NCBI RefSeq assembly: GCF_040869045.1
Contig: NC_090321.1
Location: 134,407,689-134,471,688 of the forward strand
Origin: Eurosta solidaginis
Lineage: Eukaryota > Arthropoda > Insecta > Diptera > Tephritidae
Length of the DNA stretch: 64,000 nt
Direction of reading: 5' to 3'
Part shown: piece after piece, positions 44,781 to 59,138 of the stretch
Layout of the letters: every line of letters begins with the position of its first letter
Numbering within the stretch: the stretch's first letter is position 1
Program-made: the position numbers and the translations under genes
Notes under the pieces: model-generated
What the model was told of the DNA's origin: nothing
The model's input: only the letters and a program-made list of their open reading frames with translations
Database searches by the model: none

Positions 44781-47020
44781 TTTTTATACCTTTCATGAAA
44801 ATGAAATGGTATATTAATTTCGTCACGAAACCGAAAATTGTAATTCCTTAAAGGAAAATAGATAGACCCACCATTAAGTATACCGAAATAATCAGGTTGA
44901 AGAGCTGAGTTGATTTAGCCATGTCCGTCTGTCCGTCTGTTCGTCTGTCTGTTTGTATGCAAACTAGTCCCTCATTTTTTGAGATATCTTGATAAAATTT
45001 GGTGAGCGGGTGTATTTGGGTGTCCGATTAGACATTTGGCGGAACCGACCGGATCGGACCACTATAGCATATATCCTCCATACAACCGATTTTTCAGAAA
45101 AAGAGGATTTTTGTAATATCTTACCCAATTTAACAGATTGAAGCTTCAAACTTCACCATATACTTTCGTATATTGCACGTATTGTTGCCTGAAAAAATTG
45201 ATGAGATCGGTCATATATATAGTATATATCTCCCACAACCGATTGTTCAGATAAGGAACTTTTCGTAATTACTGCCCTATTTTAAGAGCTAGAGGCTTCA
45301 AATTTCAACGAATGCTTACGTATATAGCATATATTGTTGTCTGAAAAAATCATAAAGATCGGTGGTATATATAGTATATATATGGTGGTATATATAGTAT
45401 ATATATGGTGGTATATATAGTATATATATATATATATTTTCGCAAATTTTAGCCCTATTTTAACAGCTAGAAGCTTCAAATTTCACCGAAGACTTACGTA
45501 TATAGCATATATTGTTGTCTGAAAAAATCATAGAGATCGGTTGTATTTATAGTATATATTTCATACAACCGATTGTTCAGATAAGAAACTTTTCACAATT
45601 TCTACCCCATTTTAACAGCTATAAGCTTCAAATTTCACCGATTGCTTACGTACATATATAGCATATATTGTTGTCTGCAAAAATCATAGAGATCGGTTGT
45701 ATATATAGTATATATCTCATACAACCTAAGAATCGGACCACTATATCATATATCCTCCATACAACCGATTTTTCAGAAAAAGAGGATTTTTGTAATATCT
45801 TACCCAATTTAACAGATTGAAGCTTCAAACTTCACCATATACTTTCGTATATTGCACGTATTGTTGCCTGAAAAAATTGATGAGATCGGTCATATATATA
45901 GTATATATCTCCCACAACCGATTGTTCAGATAAGGAACTTTTCGTAATTACTGCCCTATTTTAAGAGCTAGAGGCTTTAAATTTCAACGAATGCTTACGT
46001 ATATAGCATATATTGTTGTCTGAAAAAATCATAAAGATCGGTGGTATATATAGTATATATATGGTGGTATATATAGTATATATATGGTGGTATATATAGT
46101 ATATATATATATATATTTTCGCAAATTTTAGCCCTATTTTAACAGCTAGAAGCTTCAAATTTCACCGAAGACTTACGTATATAGCATATATTGTTGTCTG
46201 AAAAATTCATAGAGATCGGTTGTATTTATAGTATATATTTCATACAACCGATTGTTCAGATAAGAAACTTTTCACAATTTCTACCCCATTTTAACAGCTA
46301 TAAGCTTCAAATTTCACCGATTGCTTACGTACATATATAGCATATATTGTTGTCTGCAAAAATCATAGAGATCGGTTGTATATATAGTATATATCTCATA
46401 CAACCTAAGAAACTTTTCGCAATTTCTACCCCATTTTAACAGCTATAAGCTTCAAATTTCACCGATTGCTTACGTATATAGCATATATTGTTGTCTGAAA
46501 AAATCATAGAGATCGGTTGTATATATAGTATATATCTCATACAACCGATTGTTCAGATAAGAAACTTTACGCAATTTCTACCCCATTTTAAGAGCTATAA
46601 GCTTCAAATTTCACCGATTGCTTACGTATATAGCATATATTGTTGTCTGAAAAAATCATAGAGATCGGTTGTATATATAGTATATATCTCGTACAAACGA
46701 TTGTTCAGATAAGAAACTTTGCGCTCTTTCTGCCCCGTCTTAACAGCTGCAAACTTCGAATTTCACAAAATGCTTACGTATATAGCATATATTGTTGTCT
46801 GAAAAAATCATAGAGATCGGTGGTATATATATTATATACTTCATATAAACTGTCATTATTGCCCCTTTTTTACGGCTAGAAGCTTCAAAATTCATCAAAT
46901 TTCATCAAATAGTTACGTTTACGTAATATGTTTTTGAAAGACGTGATTCGTACTCATAGTTTTTACATGCAGACCACAAAAAACGTGAAGCTTTGCATCC
47001 TCACACAGATTACCTGGCTA
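44781..47020 (+). repeat. Array unit 9 (2240 bp), with internal 679-bp duplication
   Basis: The block starting AGAGCTAGAGGCTT near 45282 is repeated 679 bp downstream at 45961 with very few changes. The first copy ends at a fusion, ACAACCTAAGAATCGGACC (about 45722-45740), which joins a shortened monomer to the post-GTCY part of a head. Confidence 0.8.
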
Positions 47021-48471
47021 TTTTTATACCTTTCATGAAAATGAAATGGTCTATTAATTTCGTTACGAAACCGAAAATTGTAAGTCCTTAAAGGAAAATA
47101 GATAGACCCACCATTAAGTATACCGAAATAATCAGGTTGAAGAGCTGAGTTGATTTAGCCATGTCCGTCTGTCCGTCTGTTCGTCTGTCTGTTTGTATGC
47201 AAACTAGTCCCTCATTTTTTGAGATATCTTGATAAAATTTGGTGAGCGGGTGTATTTGGGTATCCGATTAGACATTTGTCGGAACCGACCGGATCGGACC
47301 ACTATAGCATATATCCTCCATACAACCGATTTTTCAGAAAAAGAGGATTTTTGTAATATCTTACCCAATTTAACAGATTGAAGCTTCAAACTTCACCATA
47401 TACTTTCGTATATTGCACGTATTGTTGCCTGAAAAAATTGATGAGATCGGTCGTATATATAGTATATATCCCCCACAACCGATTGTTCAGATAAGGAACT
47501 TTTCGTAATTACTGCCCCATTTTAAGAGCTAGAGGCTTCAAATTTCAACGAATGCTTACGTATATAGCATATATTGTTGTCTGAAAAAATCATAAAGATC
47601 GGTGGTATATATAGTATAAATATGGTGGTATATATAGTATATATATATAGTATATATATATATATATTTTCGCAAATTTTAGCCCCATTTTAACAACTAG
47701 AAGCTTCAAATTTCACCGAATACTTACGTATATAGCATATATTGTTGTCTGAAAATAAGCTTCAAATTTCGCCGAATGTTTACGAATATATCATATATTG
47801 TTGTCTGAAAAAATCATAGAGATCGGTTGTATATATAGTATATATCTCATACAACCGATTGTTCAGATAAGAAACTTTTCGCAATTTCTACCCCATTTTA
47901 ACAGCTATAAGCTTCATATTTCACCGATATATAGCATATATTGTTGTCTGAAAAAATCATAGAGATCGGTTGTATATATAATATATATATGATAGTATAT
48001 ATAGTATATATATTTTTTTTTGCGATTTCGGTCCCATTTTAACAGCTATAAGCTTCAAATTTCACCAAATGTTTACGTGTATAGCATATATTGATGTCTG
48101 AAAAAATCATTGAGATCGGTGGTATACATAGTATATATGTCCTACAACCGATTGTTCAGATAAGAAACTTTGCGCAATTTCTGCCCCGTTTTAACAGCTA
48201 GAAGCTTCAAATTTCACAAAATGCTTACGTATATATCATATATTATTGTCTGAAAAAATCATAGAGATCGGTGGTATATATATTATATACTTCATATAAA
48301 CTCTCATTTTTGCCCCTTTTTTACGGCTAGAAGCTTCAAAATTCATCAAATTTCATCAAATAGTTACGTTTGCGTCATATATTTTTGAAATACGTGATTC
48401 GTAGTCATAGTTTTTACATGCAGACCACAAAAAACGTGAAGCTTTGCATCCTCACACAAAGAACCTACCTA
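47021..48471 (+). repeat. Array unit 10 (1451 bp)
   Basis: Marked by GGGTATCCGATTAG in the head and ACCTGGCTA just before it. Unit 18 shares both marks. It contains the AAAATAAGCTTC fusion and a GATAGTATATATAG TA-rich monomer. Confidence 0.8.
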
Positions 48472-49083
48472 TTTTTATACCTTTCATGAAAATGAAATGG
48501 TATATTATTTCGTCACGAAACCGAAAATTGTAAGTCCTTAAAGGAAAATAGATAGACCCACCATTAAGTATACCGAAATAATCAGGTTGAAGAGCTGAGT
48601 TGATTTAGCCATGTCCGTCTGTCTGTTTGTATGCAAACTAGTCCCTCAATTTTTGAGATATCTTGATAAAATTTGGTGAGCGGGTGTATTTCTGTGTGCG
48701 ATTAGACATTTGTCGGAACCGACCGGATCGGACCACTATAGCATATATCCTCCATACAACAGATTTTTCAGAAAAAGAGGATTTTTGTAATATCTTACCC
48801 AATTTAACAGATTGAAGCTTTAAACTTCACCATATACTTTCGTATATTACACGTATTGTTGCCTGAAAAAATTGATGAGATCGGTCGTATATATAATATA
48901 TATCCCCCACAACCGATTGTTCAGATAAGGAACTTTTCGTAATTACTGCCCTATTTTAAGAGCTAGAGGCTTCAAATTTCAACGAATGCTTACGTATATA
49001 GCATATATTGTTGTCTGAAAAAATCATAAAGATCGGTGGTATATATAGTATATATATGGTGGTATATATAGTATATATATATA

Positions 49084-49118
<35 letters not shown>

Positions 49119-50030
49119 CGCAAATTTTAGCCCCATTTTAACATCTAGAAGCTTCAAATTTTACCGAATACTTACGTATGTAGCATATATTGTTGTCTGA
49201 AAAAATCATAGAGATCGGTTGTATATATAGTATATATCTCATACAACCGATTGTTCAGATAAGAAACTTTTCGCAATTTCTACCCCATTTTAACAGCTAT
49301 AAGCTTCAAATTTCACCGATTGCTTACGTACATATATAGCATATATTGTTGTCTGCAAAAATCATAGAGATCGGTTGTATATATAGTATATATCTCATAC
49401 AACCGATTGTTCAGATAAGAAACTTTTCGCAATTTCTACCCCATTTTAACAGCTATAAGCTTCAAATTTCACCGATTGCTTACGTATATAGCATATATTG
49501 TTGTCTGAAAAAATCATAGAGATCGGTTGTATATATAGTATATATCTCATACAACCGATTGTTCAGATAAGAAACTTTACGCAATTTCTACCCCATTTTA
49601 AGAGCTATAAGCTTCAAATTTCACCGATTGCTTACGTATATAGCATATATTGTTGTCTGAAAAAATCATAGAGATCGGTTGTATATATAGTATATATCTC
49701 ATACAAACGATTGTTCAGATAAGAAACTTTGCGCTCTTTCTGCCCCGTTTTAACAGCTGCAAACTTCAAATTTCACAAAATGCTTACGTATATAGCATAT
49801 ATTGTTGTCTGAAAAAATCATAGAGATCGGTGGTATATATATTATATACTTCATATAAACTGTCATTATTGCCCCTTTTTTACGGCTAGAAGCTTCAAAA
49901 TTCATCAAATTTCATCAAATAGTTACGTTTACGTCATATATTTTTGAAAGACGTGATTCGTACTCATAGTTTTTACATGCAGACCACAAAAAACGTGAAG
50001 CTTTGCATCCTCACACAGATTACCTAGCTA
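48472..50030 (+). repeat. Array unit 11 (1559 bp)
   Basis: The head variant TTTCTGTGTGCGATTAG and the pre-head AAAGAACCTAC are shared with units 17 and 19. The TA tract at 49083-49115 is unusually long. Confidence 0.8.
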
Positions 50031-51130
50031 TTTTTATACCTTTCATGAAAATGAAATGGTATATTAATTTCGTCACGAAACCGAAAATTGTAAGTCCTTA
50101 AAGGAAAATAGATAGACCCACCATTAAGTATACCGAAATAATCAGGTTGAAGAGCTGAGTTGATTTAGCCATGTCCGTCTGTCCGTCTGTTCGTCTGTCT
50201 GTTTGTATGCAAACTAGTCCCTCAATTTTTGAGATATCTTGATAAAATTTGGTGAGCGGGTGTATTTGGGTGTCCGATTAGACATTTGTCGGAACCGCCC
50301 GGATCGGACCACTATAGCATATATCCTCCATACAACCGATTTTTCAGAAAAAGAGGATTTTTGTAATATCTTACCCAATTTAACAGATTGAAGCTTCAAA
50401 CTTCACCATATACTTTCGTATATTGCACATATTGTTGCCTGAAAAAATTGATGAGATCGGTCGTATATATAGTATATATCCCCCACAACCGATTGTTCAG
50501 ATAAGGAACTTTTCGTAATTACTGCCCTATTTTAAGAGCTAGAGGCTTCAAATTTCAACGAATGCTTACGTATATAGCATATATTGTTATCTGAAAAAAT
50601 CATAAAGATCGGTGGTATATATAGTATATATATGGTGGTATATATAGTATATATATATAGCATATATATATATATTTTCGCAAATTTTAGCCCCATTTTA
50701 ACAGCAAGAAGCTTCAAATTTCACCGAATACTTACGTATATAGCATATATTGTTGTCTGAAAAAATCGTAGAGATCGGTTGTATATATAGTATATATCTC
50801 ATACAACCGATTGTTCAGATAAGAAACTTTTCGCAATTTCTACCCCATTTTAACAGCTATAAGCTTCAAATTTCACCAATTGCTTACGTATATAGCATAT
50901 ATTGTTGTCTGAAAAAATCATAGATATCGGTGGTATATATATTATATACTTCATATAAACTGTCATTTTTGCCCCTTTTTTACGGCTAGAAGCTTCAAAA
51001 TTCATCAAATTTCATCAAATAGTTACGTTTACGTCATATATTTTTGAAAGACGTGATTCGTACTCATAGTTTTTACATGCAGACCAAAAAAAACGTGAAG
51101 CTTTGCATCCTCACACAGATTACCTACCTA
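50031..51130 (+). repeat. Array unit 12 (1100 bp)
   Basis: The shortest unit, with few standard monomers. The pre-head ACCTAGCTA is shared with unit 20. Confidence 0.8.
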
Positions 51131-54100
51131 TTTTTATACCTTTCATAAAAATGAAATGGTATATTAATTTCGTGACGAAACCGAAAATTGTAAGTCCTTA
51201 GAGGAAAATAGATAGACCCACCAGTATACCGAAATAATCAGGTTGAAGAGCTGAGTTGATTTAGCCATGTCCGTCTGTCCGTCTGTCTGTTTGTATGCAA
51301 ACTAGTCCCTCAATTTTTGAGATATCTTGATAAAATTTGGTGAGCGGGTGTATTTGGGTGTCCGATTAGACATTTGTCGGAACGGACCGGATCGGACCAC
51401 TATAGCATATATCCTCCATACAACCGATTTTTCAGAAAAAGAGGATTTTTGTAATATCTTACCCAATTTAACAGATTGAAGCTTCAAACTTCACCATATA
51501 CTTTCGTATATTGCACATATTGTTGCCTGAAAAAATTGATGAGATCGGTCGTATATATAGTATATATTCCCCACAACCGATTGTTCAGATAAGGAACTTT
51601 TCGTAATTACTGCCCTATTTTAAGAGCTAGAAGTTTCAAATTTCAACGAATACTTACGTATATAGCATATATTGTTGTCTGAAAAAATCATAAAGATCGG
51701 TGGTATATATAGTATATATATGGTGGTATATATAGTATATATATATAGCATATATATATATATTTTCGCAAATTTTAGCCCCATTTTAACAGCAAGAAGC
51801 TTCAAATTTCACCGAATACTTACGTATATAGCATATATTGTTGTCTGAAAAAATCGTAGAGATCGGTTGTATATATAGTATATATCTCATACAACCGATT
51901 GTTCAGATAAGAAACTTTTCGCAATTTCTACCCCATTTTAACAGCTATAAGCTTCAAATTTCACCGAATGCTTACGTATATAGCATATATTGTTGTCTGA
52001 AAAAATCATAGAGATCGGTTGTATATATAGTATATATCTCATACAACCGATTGTTCAGATAAGAAACTTTTCGCAATTTCTACCCCATTTTAACAGCTAT
52101 AAGCTTCAAATTTCACCGATTGCTTACGTATATAGCATATATTGCTGTCTGAAAAAATCATAGAGATCGGTTGTATATATAGTATATATCTCACACAACC
52201 GATTGTTCAGATAAGAAACTTTTCGCAATTTCTACCCCATTTTAACAGCTATATGCTTCAAATTTCACCGATTGCTTACGTATATAGCATATATTGTTGT
52301 CTGAAAAAATCATAGAGATCGGTTGTATATATAGTATATATCTCATACAACCGATTGTTCAGATAAGAAACTTTTCGCAATTTCTACCCCATTTTAACAG
52401 CTATAAGCTTCAAATTTCACCGATTGCTTACGTACATATATAGCATATATTGTTGTCTGCAAAAATCATAGAGATCGGTTGTATATATAGTATATATATG
52501 GTGGTATATATAGTATATATATATAGCATATATATATATATTTTCGCAAATTTTAGCCCCATTTTAACAGCTATAAGCTTCAAATTTCACCGAATGCTTA
52601 CGTATATACCATGTATTGTTGTCTGAAAAAATCATAAAGATCGGTGGTATATATAGTATATATATGGTGGTATATATAGTATATATATATAATATATATA
52701 TATATATTTTCGCAAATTTTAGCCCCATTTTAACAGCTATATGCTTCAAATTTCACCGAATGCTTACGTATTTAGCATATATTGTTGTCTGAAAAAATCA
52801 TAGAGATCGGTTGTATATATAGTATATATCTCATACAACCGATTGTTCAGATAAGAAACTTTTCGCAATTTCTACCCCATTTTAACAGCTATATGCTTCA
52901 AATTTCACCGATTGCTTACGTATATAGCATATATTGTTGTCTGAAAAAATCATAGAGATCGGTTGTATATATAGTATATATCTCATACAACCGATTGTTC
53001 AGATAAGAAACTTTTCGCAATTTCTACCCCATTTTAACAGCTATATGCTTCAAATTTCACCGAATGCTTACGTATATAGCATATATTGTTGTCTGAAAAA
53101 ATCATAGAGATCGGTTGTATATATAGTATATATCTCATACAACCGATTGTTCAGATAAGAAACTTTTCGCAATTTCTACCCCATTTTAACAGCTATATGC
53201 TTCAAATTTCACCGATTGCTTACGTATATAGCATATATTGCTGTCTGAAAAAATCATAGAGATCGGTTGTATATATAGTATATATCTCACACAACCGATT
53301 GTTCAGATAAGAAACTTTTCGCAATTTCTACCCCATTTTAACAGCTATAAGCTTCAAATTTCACCGATTGCTTACGTATATAGCATATATTGTTGTCTGA
53401 AAAAATCATAGAGATCGGTTGTATATATAGTATATATCTCATACAACCGATTGTTCAGATAAGAAACTTTTCGCAATTTCTACCCCATTTTAACAGCTAT
53501 AAGCTTCAAATTTCACCGATTGCTTACGTACATATATAGCATATATTGTTGTCTGCAAAAATCATAGAGATCGGTTGTATATATAGTATATATCTCATAC
53601 AACCGATTGTTCAGATAAGAAACTTGTCGCAATTTCTACCCCATTTTAACAGCTATAAGCTTCAAATTTCACCGATTGCTTACGTATATAGCATATATTG
53701 TGGTCTGAAAAAACATAGAGATCGGTTGTATATATAGTATATATCTCATACAACCGATTGTTCAGATAAGAAACTTTACGCAATTTCTACCCCATTTTAA
53801 CAGCTATAATTAGCTATATAGCTATATATTGTTGTCTGAAAAAATCATAGAGATCGGTTGTATATATAGTATATATCTCCTACAACCGATTGTTCAGATA
53901 AGAAACTTTGCGCAATTTCTGCCCCGTTTTAACAGCTGCAAGCTTCAAATTTCACAAAATGCTTACGTATATAGCATATATTGTTGTGTGAAAAAATCAT
54001 AGAGATCGGTGGTATATATATTATATATTTCATATAAACTGTCATTATTGCCCCTTTTTTACGGCTAGAAGCTTCAAAATTCATCAAATTTCATCAAATA

Positions 54101-54209
54101 GTTACGTTTACGTCATATATTTTTGAAAGACGTGATTCGTACTCATAGTTTTTACATGCAGACCACAAAAAACGTGAAGCTTTGCATCCTCACACAGATT
54201 ACCTACCTA
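51131..54209 (+). repeat. Array unit 13 (3079 bp)
   Basis: A very long unit: several extra standard monomers, many with the private variant GCTATATGCTTC, and three TA-expanded monomers. It points to recent monomer expansion inside one unit. A scrambled monomer (AGCTATAATTAGCTATATAG) lies near 53800. Confidence 0.8.
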
Positions 54210-55800
54210 TTTTTATACCTTTCATGAAAATGAAATGGTATATAATTTCGTCACGAAACCGAAAATTGTAAGTCCTTAAAGGAAAATAGATAGACCCACC
54301 ATTAAGTATACCGAAATAATCAGGTTGAAGAGCTGAGTAGATTTAGCCATGTCCGTCTGTCCGTCTGTTCGTCTGTCTGTTTGTATGCAAACTAGTCCCT
54401 CATTTTTTGAGATATCTTGATAAAATTTGGTGAGCGGGTGTATTTGGGTGTCCGATTAGACATTTGTCGGAACCGACCGGATCGGACCACTATAGCATAT
54501 ATCCTCCATACAACCGATTTTTCAGAAAAAGAGGATTTTTGTAATATCTTACCCAATTTAACAGATTGAAGCTTCAAACTTCACCATATACTTTCGTATA
54601 TTGCACGTATTGTTGCCTGAAAAATTGATGAGATCGGTCGCATATATAGTATATATCCCCCACAACCGATTGTTCAGATAAGGAACTTTTCGTAATTACT
54701 GCCCTATTTTAAGAGCTAGAGGCTTCAAATTTCAACGAATGCTTACGTGTATAGCATATATTGTTGTCTGAAAAAATCATAAAGATCGGTGGTATATATA
54801 GTATATATATGGTGGTATATATAGTATATATATGGTGGTATATATAGTATATATATATAGTATATATATATATATATTTTCGCAAATTTTAGCCCCATTT
54901 TAACAGCTAGAAGCTTCAAATTTCACCGAATGCTTACGTATATAGCATATATTGTTGTCTGAAAAAATCATAGAGATCGGTTGTATATATAGAATATATT
55001 TCATACAACCGATTGTTCAGATAAGAAACTTTTCACAATTTCTACCCCATTTTAACAGCTATAAGCTTCAAATTTCACCGATTGCTTACGTACATATAAA
55101 GCATATATTGTTGTCTGCAAAAATCATAGAGATCGGTTGTATATATAGTATATATCTCATACAACCGATTGTTCAGATAAGAAACTTTTCGCAATTTCTA
55201 TCCCATTTTAACAGCTATAAGCTTCAAATTTCACCGATTGCTTACGTATATAGCATATATTGTTGTCTGAAAAAATCATAGAGATCGGTTGTATATATAG
55301 TATATATCTCATACAACCGATTGTTCAGATAAGAAACTTTACGCAATTTCTACCCCATTTTAACAGCTATAAGCTTCAAATTTCACCGATTGCTTACGTA
55401 TATAGCATATATTGTTGTCTGAAAAAATCATAGAGATCGGTTGTATATATAGTATATATCTCATACAACCGATTGTTCAGATAAGAAACTTTGCGCAATT
55501 TCTGCCCAGTTTTAACAGCTGCAAGCTTCAAATTTCACAAAATGCTTACGTATATAGCATATATTATTGTCTGCAAAAAATCATAGAGATCGGTGGTATA
55601 TATATTATATACTTCATATAAACTGTCATTTTTGTCCCTTTTTTACGGCTAGAAGCTTCAAAATTCATCAAATTTCATCAAATAGTTACGTGTACGTCAT
55701 ATATTTTTGAAAGACGTGATTCGTACTCATAGTTTTTACATGCAGACCACAAAAAACGTGAAGCTTTGCATCCTCAAACAGATTACCTACCTATTTTTTA
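54210..55800 (+). repeat. Array unit 14 (1591 bp)
   Basis: Its monomer part is nearly identical to that of unit 15; both end with CATCCTCAAACAG and an expanded TTTTTTATTTTTATACC. Confidence 0.8.
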
Positions 55801-57382
55801 TTTTTATACCTTTCATGAAAATAAAATGGTATATTAATTTCGTCACGAAACCGAAAATTGTAAGTCCTTAAAGGAAAATAGATAGACCCACCATTAAGTA
55901 TACCGAAATAATCAGGTTGAAGAGCTGAGTTGATTTAGCCATGTCCGTCTGTCCGTCTGCCCGTCTGTCCGTCTGTCTGTTTGTATGCAAACTAGTCCCT
56001 CAATTTTTGAGATATCTTGATAAAATTTGGTGAGCGGGTGTATTTGGGTGTCCGATTAGACATTTGTCGGAACCGACCGGATCGGACCACTATAGCATAT
56101 ATCCTCCATACAACCGATTTTTCAGAAAAAGAGGATTTTTGTAATATCTTACCCAATTTAACAGATTGAAGCTTCAAACTTCACCATATACTTTCGTATA
56201 TTGCACGTATTGTTGCCTGAAAAAATTGATGAGATCGGTCGTATATATAGTATATATCCGCCACAACCGATTGTTCAGATAAGGAACTTTTCGTAATTAC
56301 TGCCCTATTTTAAGAGCTAGAGGCTTCAAATTTCAACGTGCTTACGTATATAGCATATATTGTTGTCTGAAAAAATCATAAATATCGGTGGTATATATAG
56401 TATATATATGGTGGTATATATAGTATATATATATAGTATATATATATATATATATATATTTTCGCAAATTTTAGCCCCATTTTAACAGCAAGAAGCTTCA
56501 AATTTCACCGAATACTTACGTATATAGCATATATTGTTGTCTGAAAAAATCATAGAGATCGGTTGTATATATAGTATATATTTCATACAACCGATTGTTC
56601 AGATAAGAAACTTTTCACAATTTCTACCCCATTTTAACAGCTATAAGCTTCAAATTTCACCGATTGCTTACGTACATATAAAGCATATATTGTTGTCTGC
56701 AAAAATCATAGAGATCGGTTGTATATATAGTATATATCTCATACAACCGATTGTTCAGATAAGAAACTTTTCGCAATTTCTATCCCATTTTAACAGCTAT
56801 AAGCTTCAAATTTCACCGATTGCTTACGTATATAGCATATATTGTTGTCTGAAAAAATCATAGAGATCGGTTGTATATATAGTATATATCTCATACAACC
56901 GATTGTTCAGATAAGAAACTTTACGCAATTTCTACCCCATTTTAACAGCTATAAGCTTCAAATTTCACCGATTGCTTACGTATATAGCATATATTGTTGT
57001 CTGAAAAAATCATAGAGATCGGTTGTATATATAGTATATATCTCATACAACCGATTGTTCAGATAAGAAACTTTGCGCAATTTCTGCCCCGTTTTAACAG
57101 CTGCAAGCTTCAAATTTCACAAAATGCTTACGTATATAGCATATATTATTGTCTGCAAAAAATCATAGAGATCGGTGGTATATATATTATATACTTCATA
57201 TAAACTGTCATTTTTGTCCCTTTTTTACGGCTAGAAGCTTCAAAATTCATCAAATTTCATCAAATAGTTACGTTTACGTCATATATTTTTGAAAGACGTG
57301 ATTCGTACTCATAGTTTTTACATGCTGACCACAAAAAACGTGAAGCTTTGCATCCTCAAACAGATTACCTACCTATTTTTTA
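55801..57382 (+). repeat. Array unit 15 (1582 bp)
   Basis: The head has the variant GTCTGCCCGTCTGTCC, shared only with unit 16. Together with the match to unit 14 this indicates a recent 1582-bp tandem duplication. Confidence 0.8.
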
Positions 57383-59138
57383 TTTTTATACCTTTCATGA
57401 AAATAAAATGGTATATTAATTTCGTCACGAAACCGAAAATTGTAAGTCCTTAAAGGAAAATAGATAGACCCACCATTAAGTATACCGAAATAATCAGGTT
57501 GAAGAGCTGAGTTGATTTAGCCATGTCCGTCTGTCCGTCTGCCCGTCTGTCCGTCTGTCTGTTTGTATGCAAACTAGTCCCACAATTTTTGAGATATCTT
57601 GATAAAATTTGGTGAGCGGGTGTATTTGGGTGTCCGATTAGACATTTGTCGGAACCGACCGGATCGGACCACTATAGCATATATCCTCCATACAACCGAT
57701 TTTTCAGAAAAAGAGGATTTTTGTAATATCTTACTCAATTTAACAGATTGAAGCTTCAAACTTCACCATATACTTTCGTATATTGCACGTATTGTTGCCT
57801 GAAAAAATTGATGAGATCGGTCGCATATATAGTATATATCCGCCACAACCGATTGTTCAGATAAGGAACTTTTCGTAATTACTGCCCTATTTTAAGAGCT
57901 AGAGGCTTCAAATTTCAACGAATGCTTACGTATATAGCATATATTGTTGTCTGAAAAAATCATAAAGATCGGTGGTATATATAGTATATATATGGTGGTA
58001 TATATAGTATATATATATAGTATATATATATATATATTTTCGCAAATTTTAGCCCCATTTTAACAGCTAGAAGCTTCAAATTTCACCGAATACTTACGTA
58101 TATAGCATATATTGTTGTCTGAAAATAAGCTTCAAATTTCGCCGAATGTTTACGTATATAGCATATATTGTTGTCTGAAAAAATCATAGAGATCGGTTGT
58201 ATATATAGTATATATCTCATACAACCGATTGTTCAGATAAGAAACTTTTCGCAATTTCTACCCCATTTTAACAGCTATAAGCTTCATTTTTCACCGATTG
58301 CTTACGTATATAGCATATATTGTTGTCTGAAAAAATCATAGAGATCGGTTGTATATATAGTATATATCTCACACAACCGATTGTTCAGATAAGAAACTTT
58401 TCGCAATTTCTACTCCATTTTAACAGCTATAAGCTTCAAATTTCACCGATTGCTTACGTATATAGCATATATTGTTGTCTGAAAAAATCATAGAGATCCG
58501 TTGTATATATAGTATATATCTCATACAACCGATTGTTCAGATAAGAAACTTTTCGCAATTTCTACCCCATTTTAACAGCTATAATCTTCAAATTTCACCG
58601 ATTACTTACATATATAGTATGCATTGTTGTGTCGAAAAATCATAGAGATCGGTGATATATATAATATATATATGATAGTATATATAGTATATATATTTTT
58701 TTTTTGCGATTTCGGCCCCATTTTAACAGCTATAAGCTTCAAATTTCACCAAATGTTTACGTGTATAGCATATATTGATGTCTGAAAAAATCATTGAGAT
58801 CGGTGGTATACATAGTATATATCTCCTACAACCGATTGTTCAGATAAGAAACTTTGCGCAATTTCTGCCCCGTTTTAACAGCTAGAAGCTTCAAATTTCA
58901 CAAAATGCTTACGTATATATCATATATTATTGTCTGAAAAAATCATAGAGATCGGTGGTATATATATTATATACTTCATATAAACTGTCATTTTGCCCCT
59001 TTTTTACGGCTAGAAGCTTCAAAATTCATCAAATTTCATCAAATAGTTACGCTTACGTCATATATTCGTAGTCATAGTTTTTACATGCAGACCACAAAAA
59101 ACGTGAAGCTTTGCATCCTCACACAAAGAACCTACCTA
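57383..59138 (+). repeat. Array unit 16 (1756 bp)
   Basis: Head like unit 15. The later part, with the AAAATAAGCTTC fusion and the GATAGTATATATAG monomer, resembles unit 10, so the unit is a chimera of two lineages. Confidence 0.8.
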
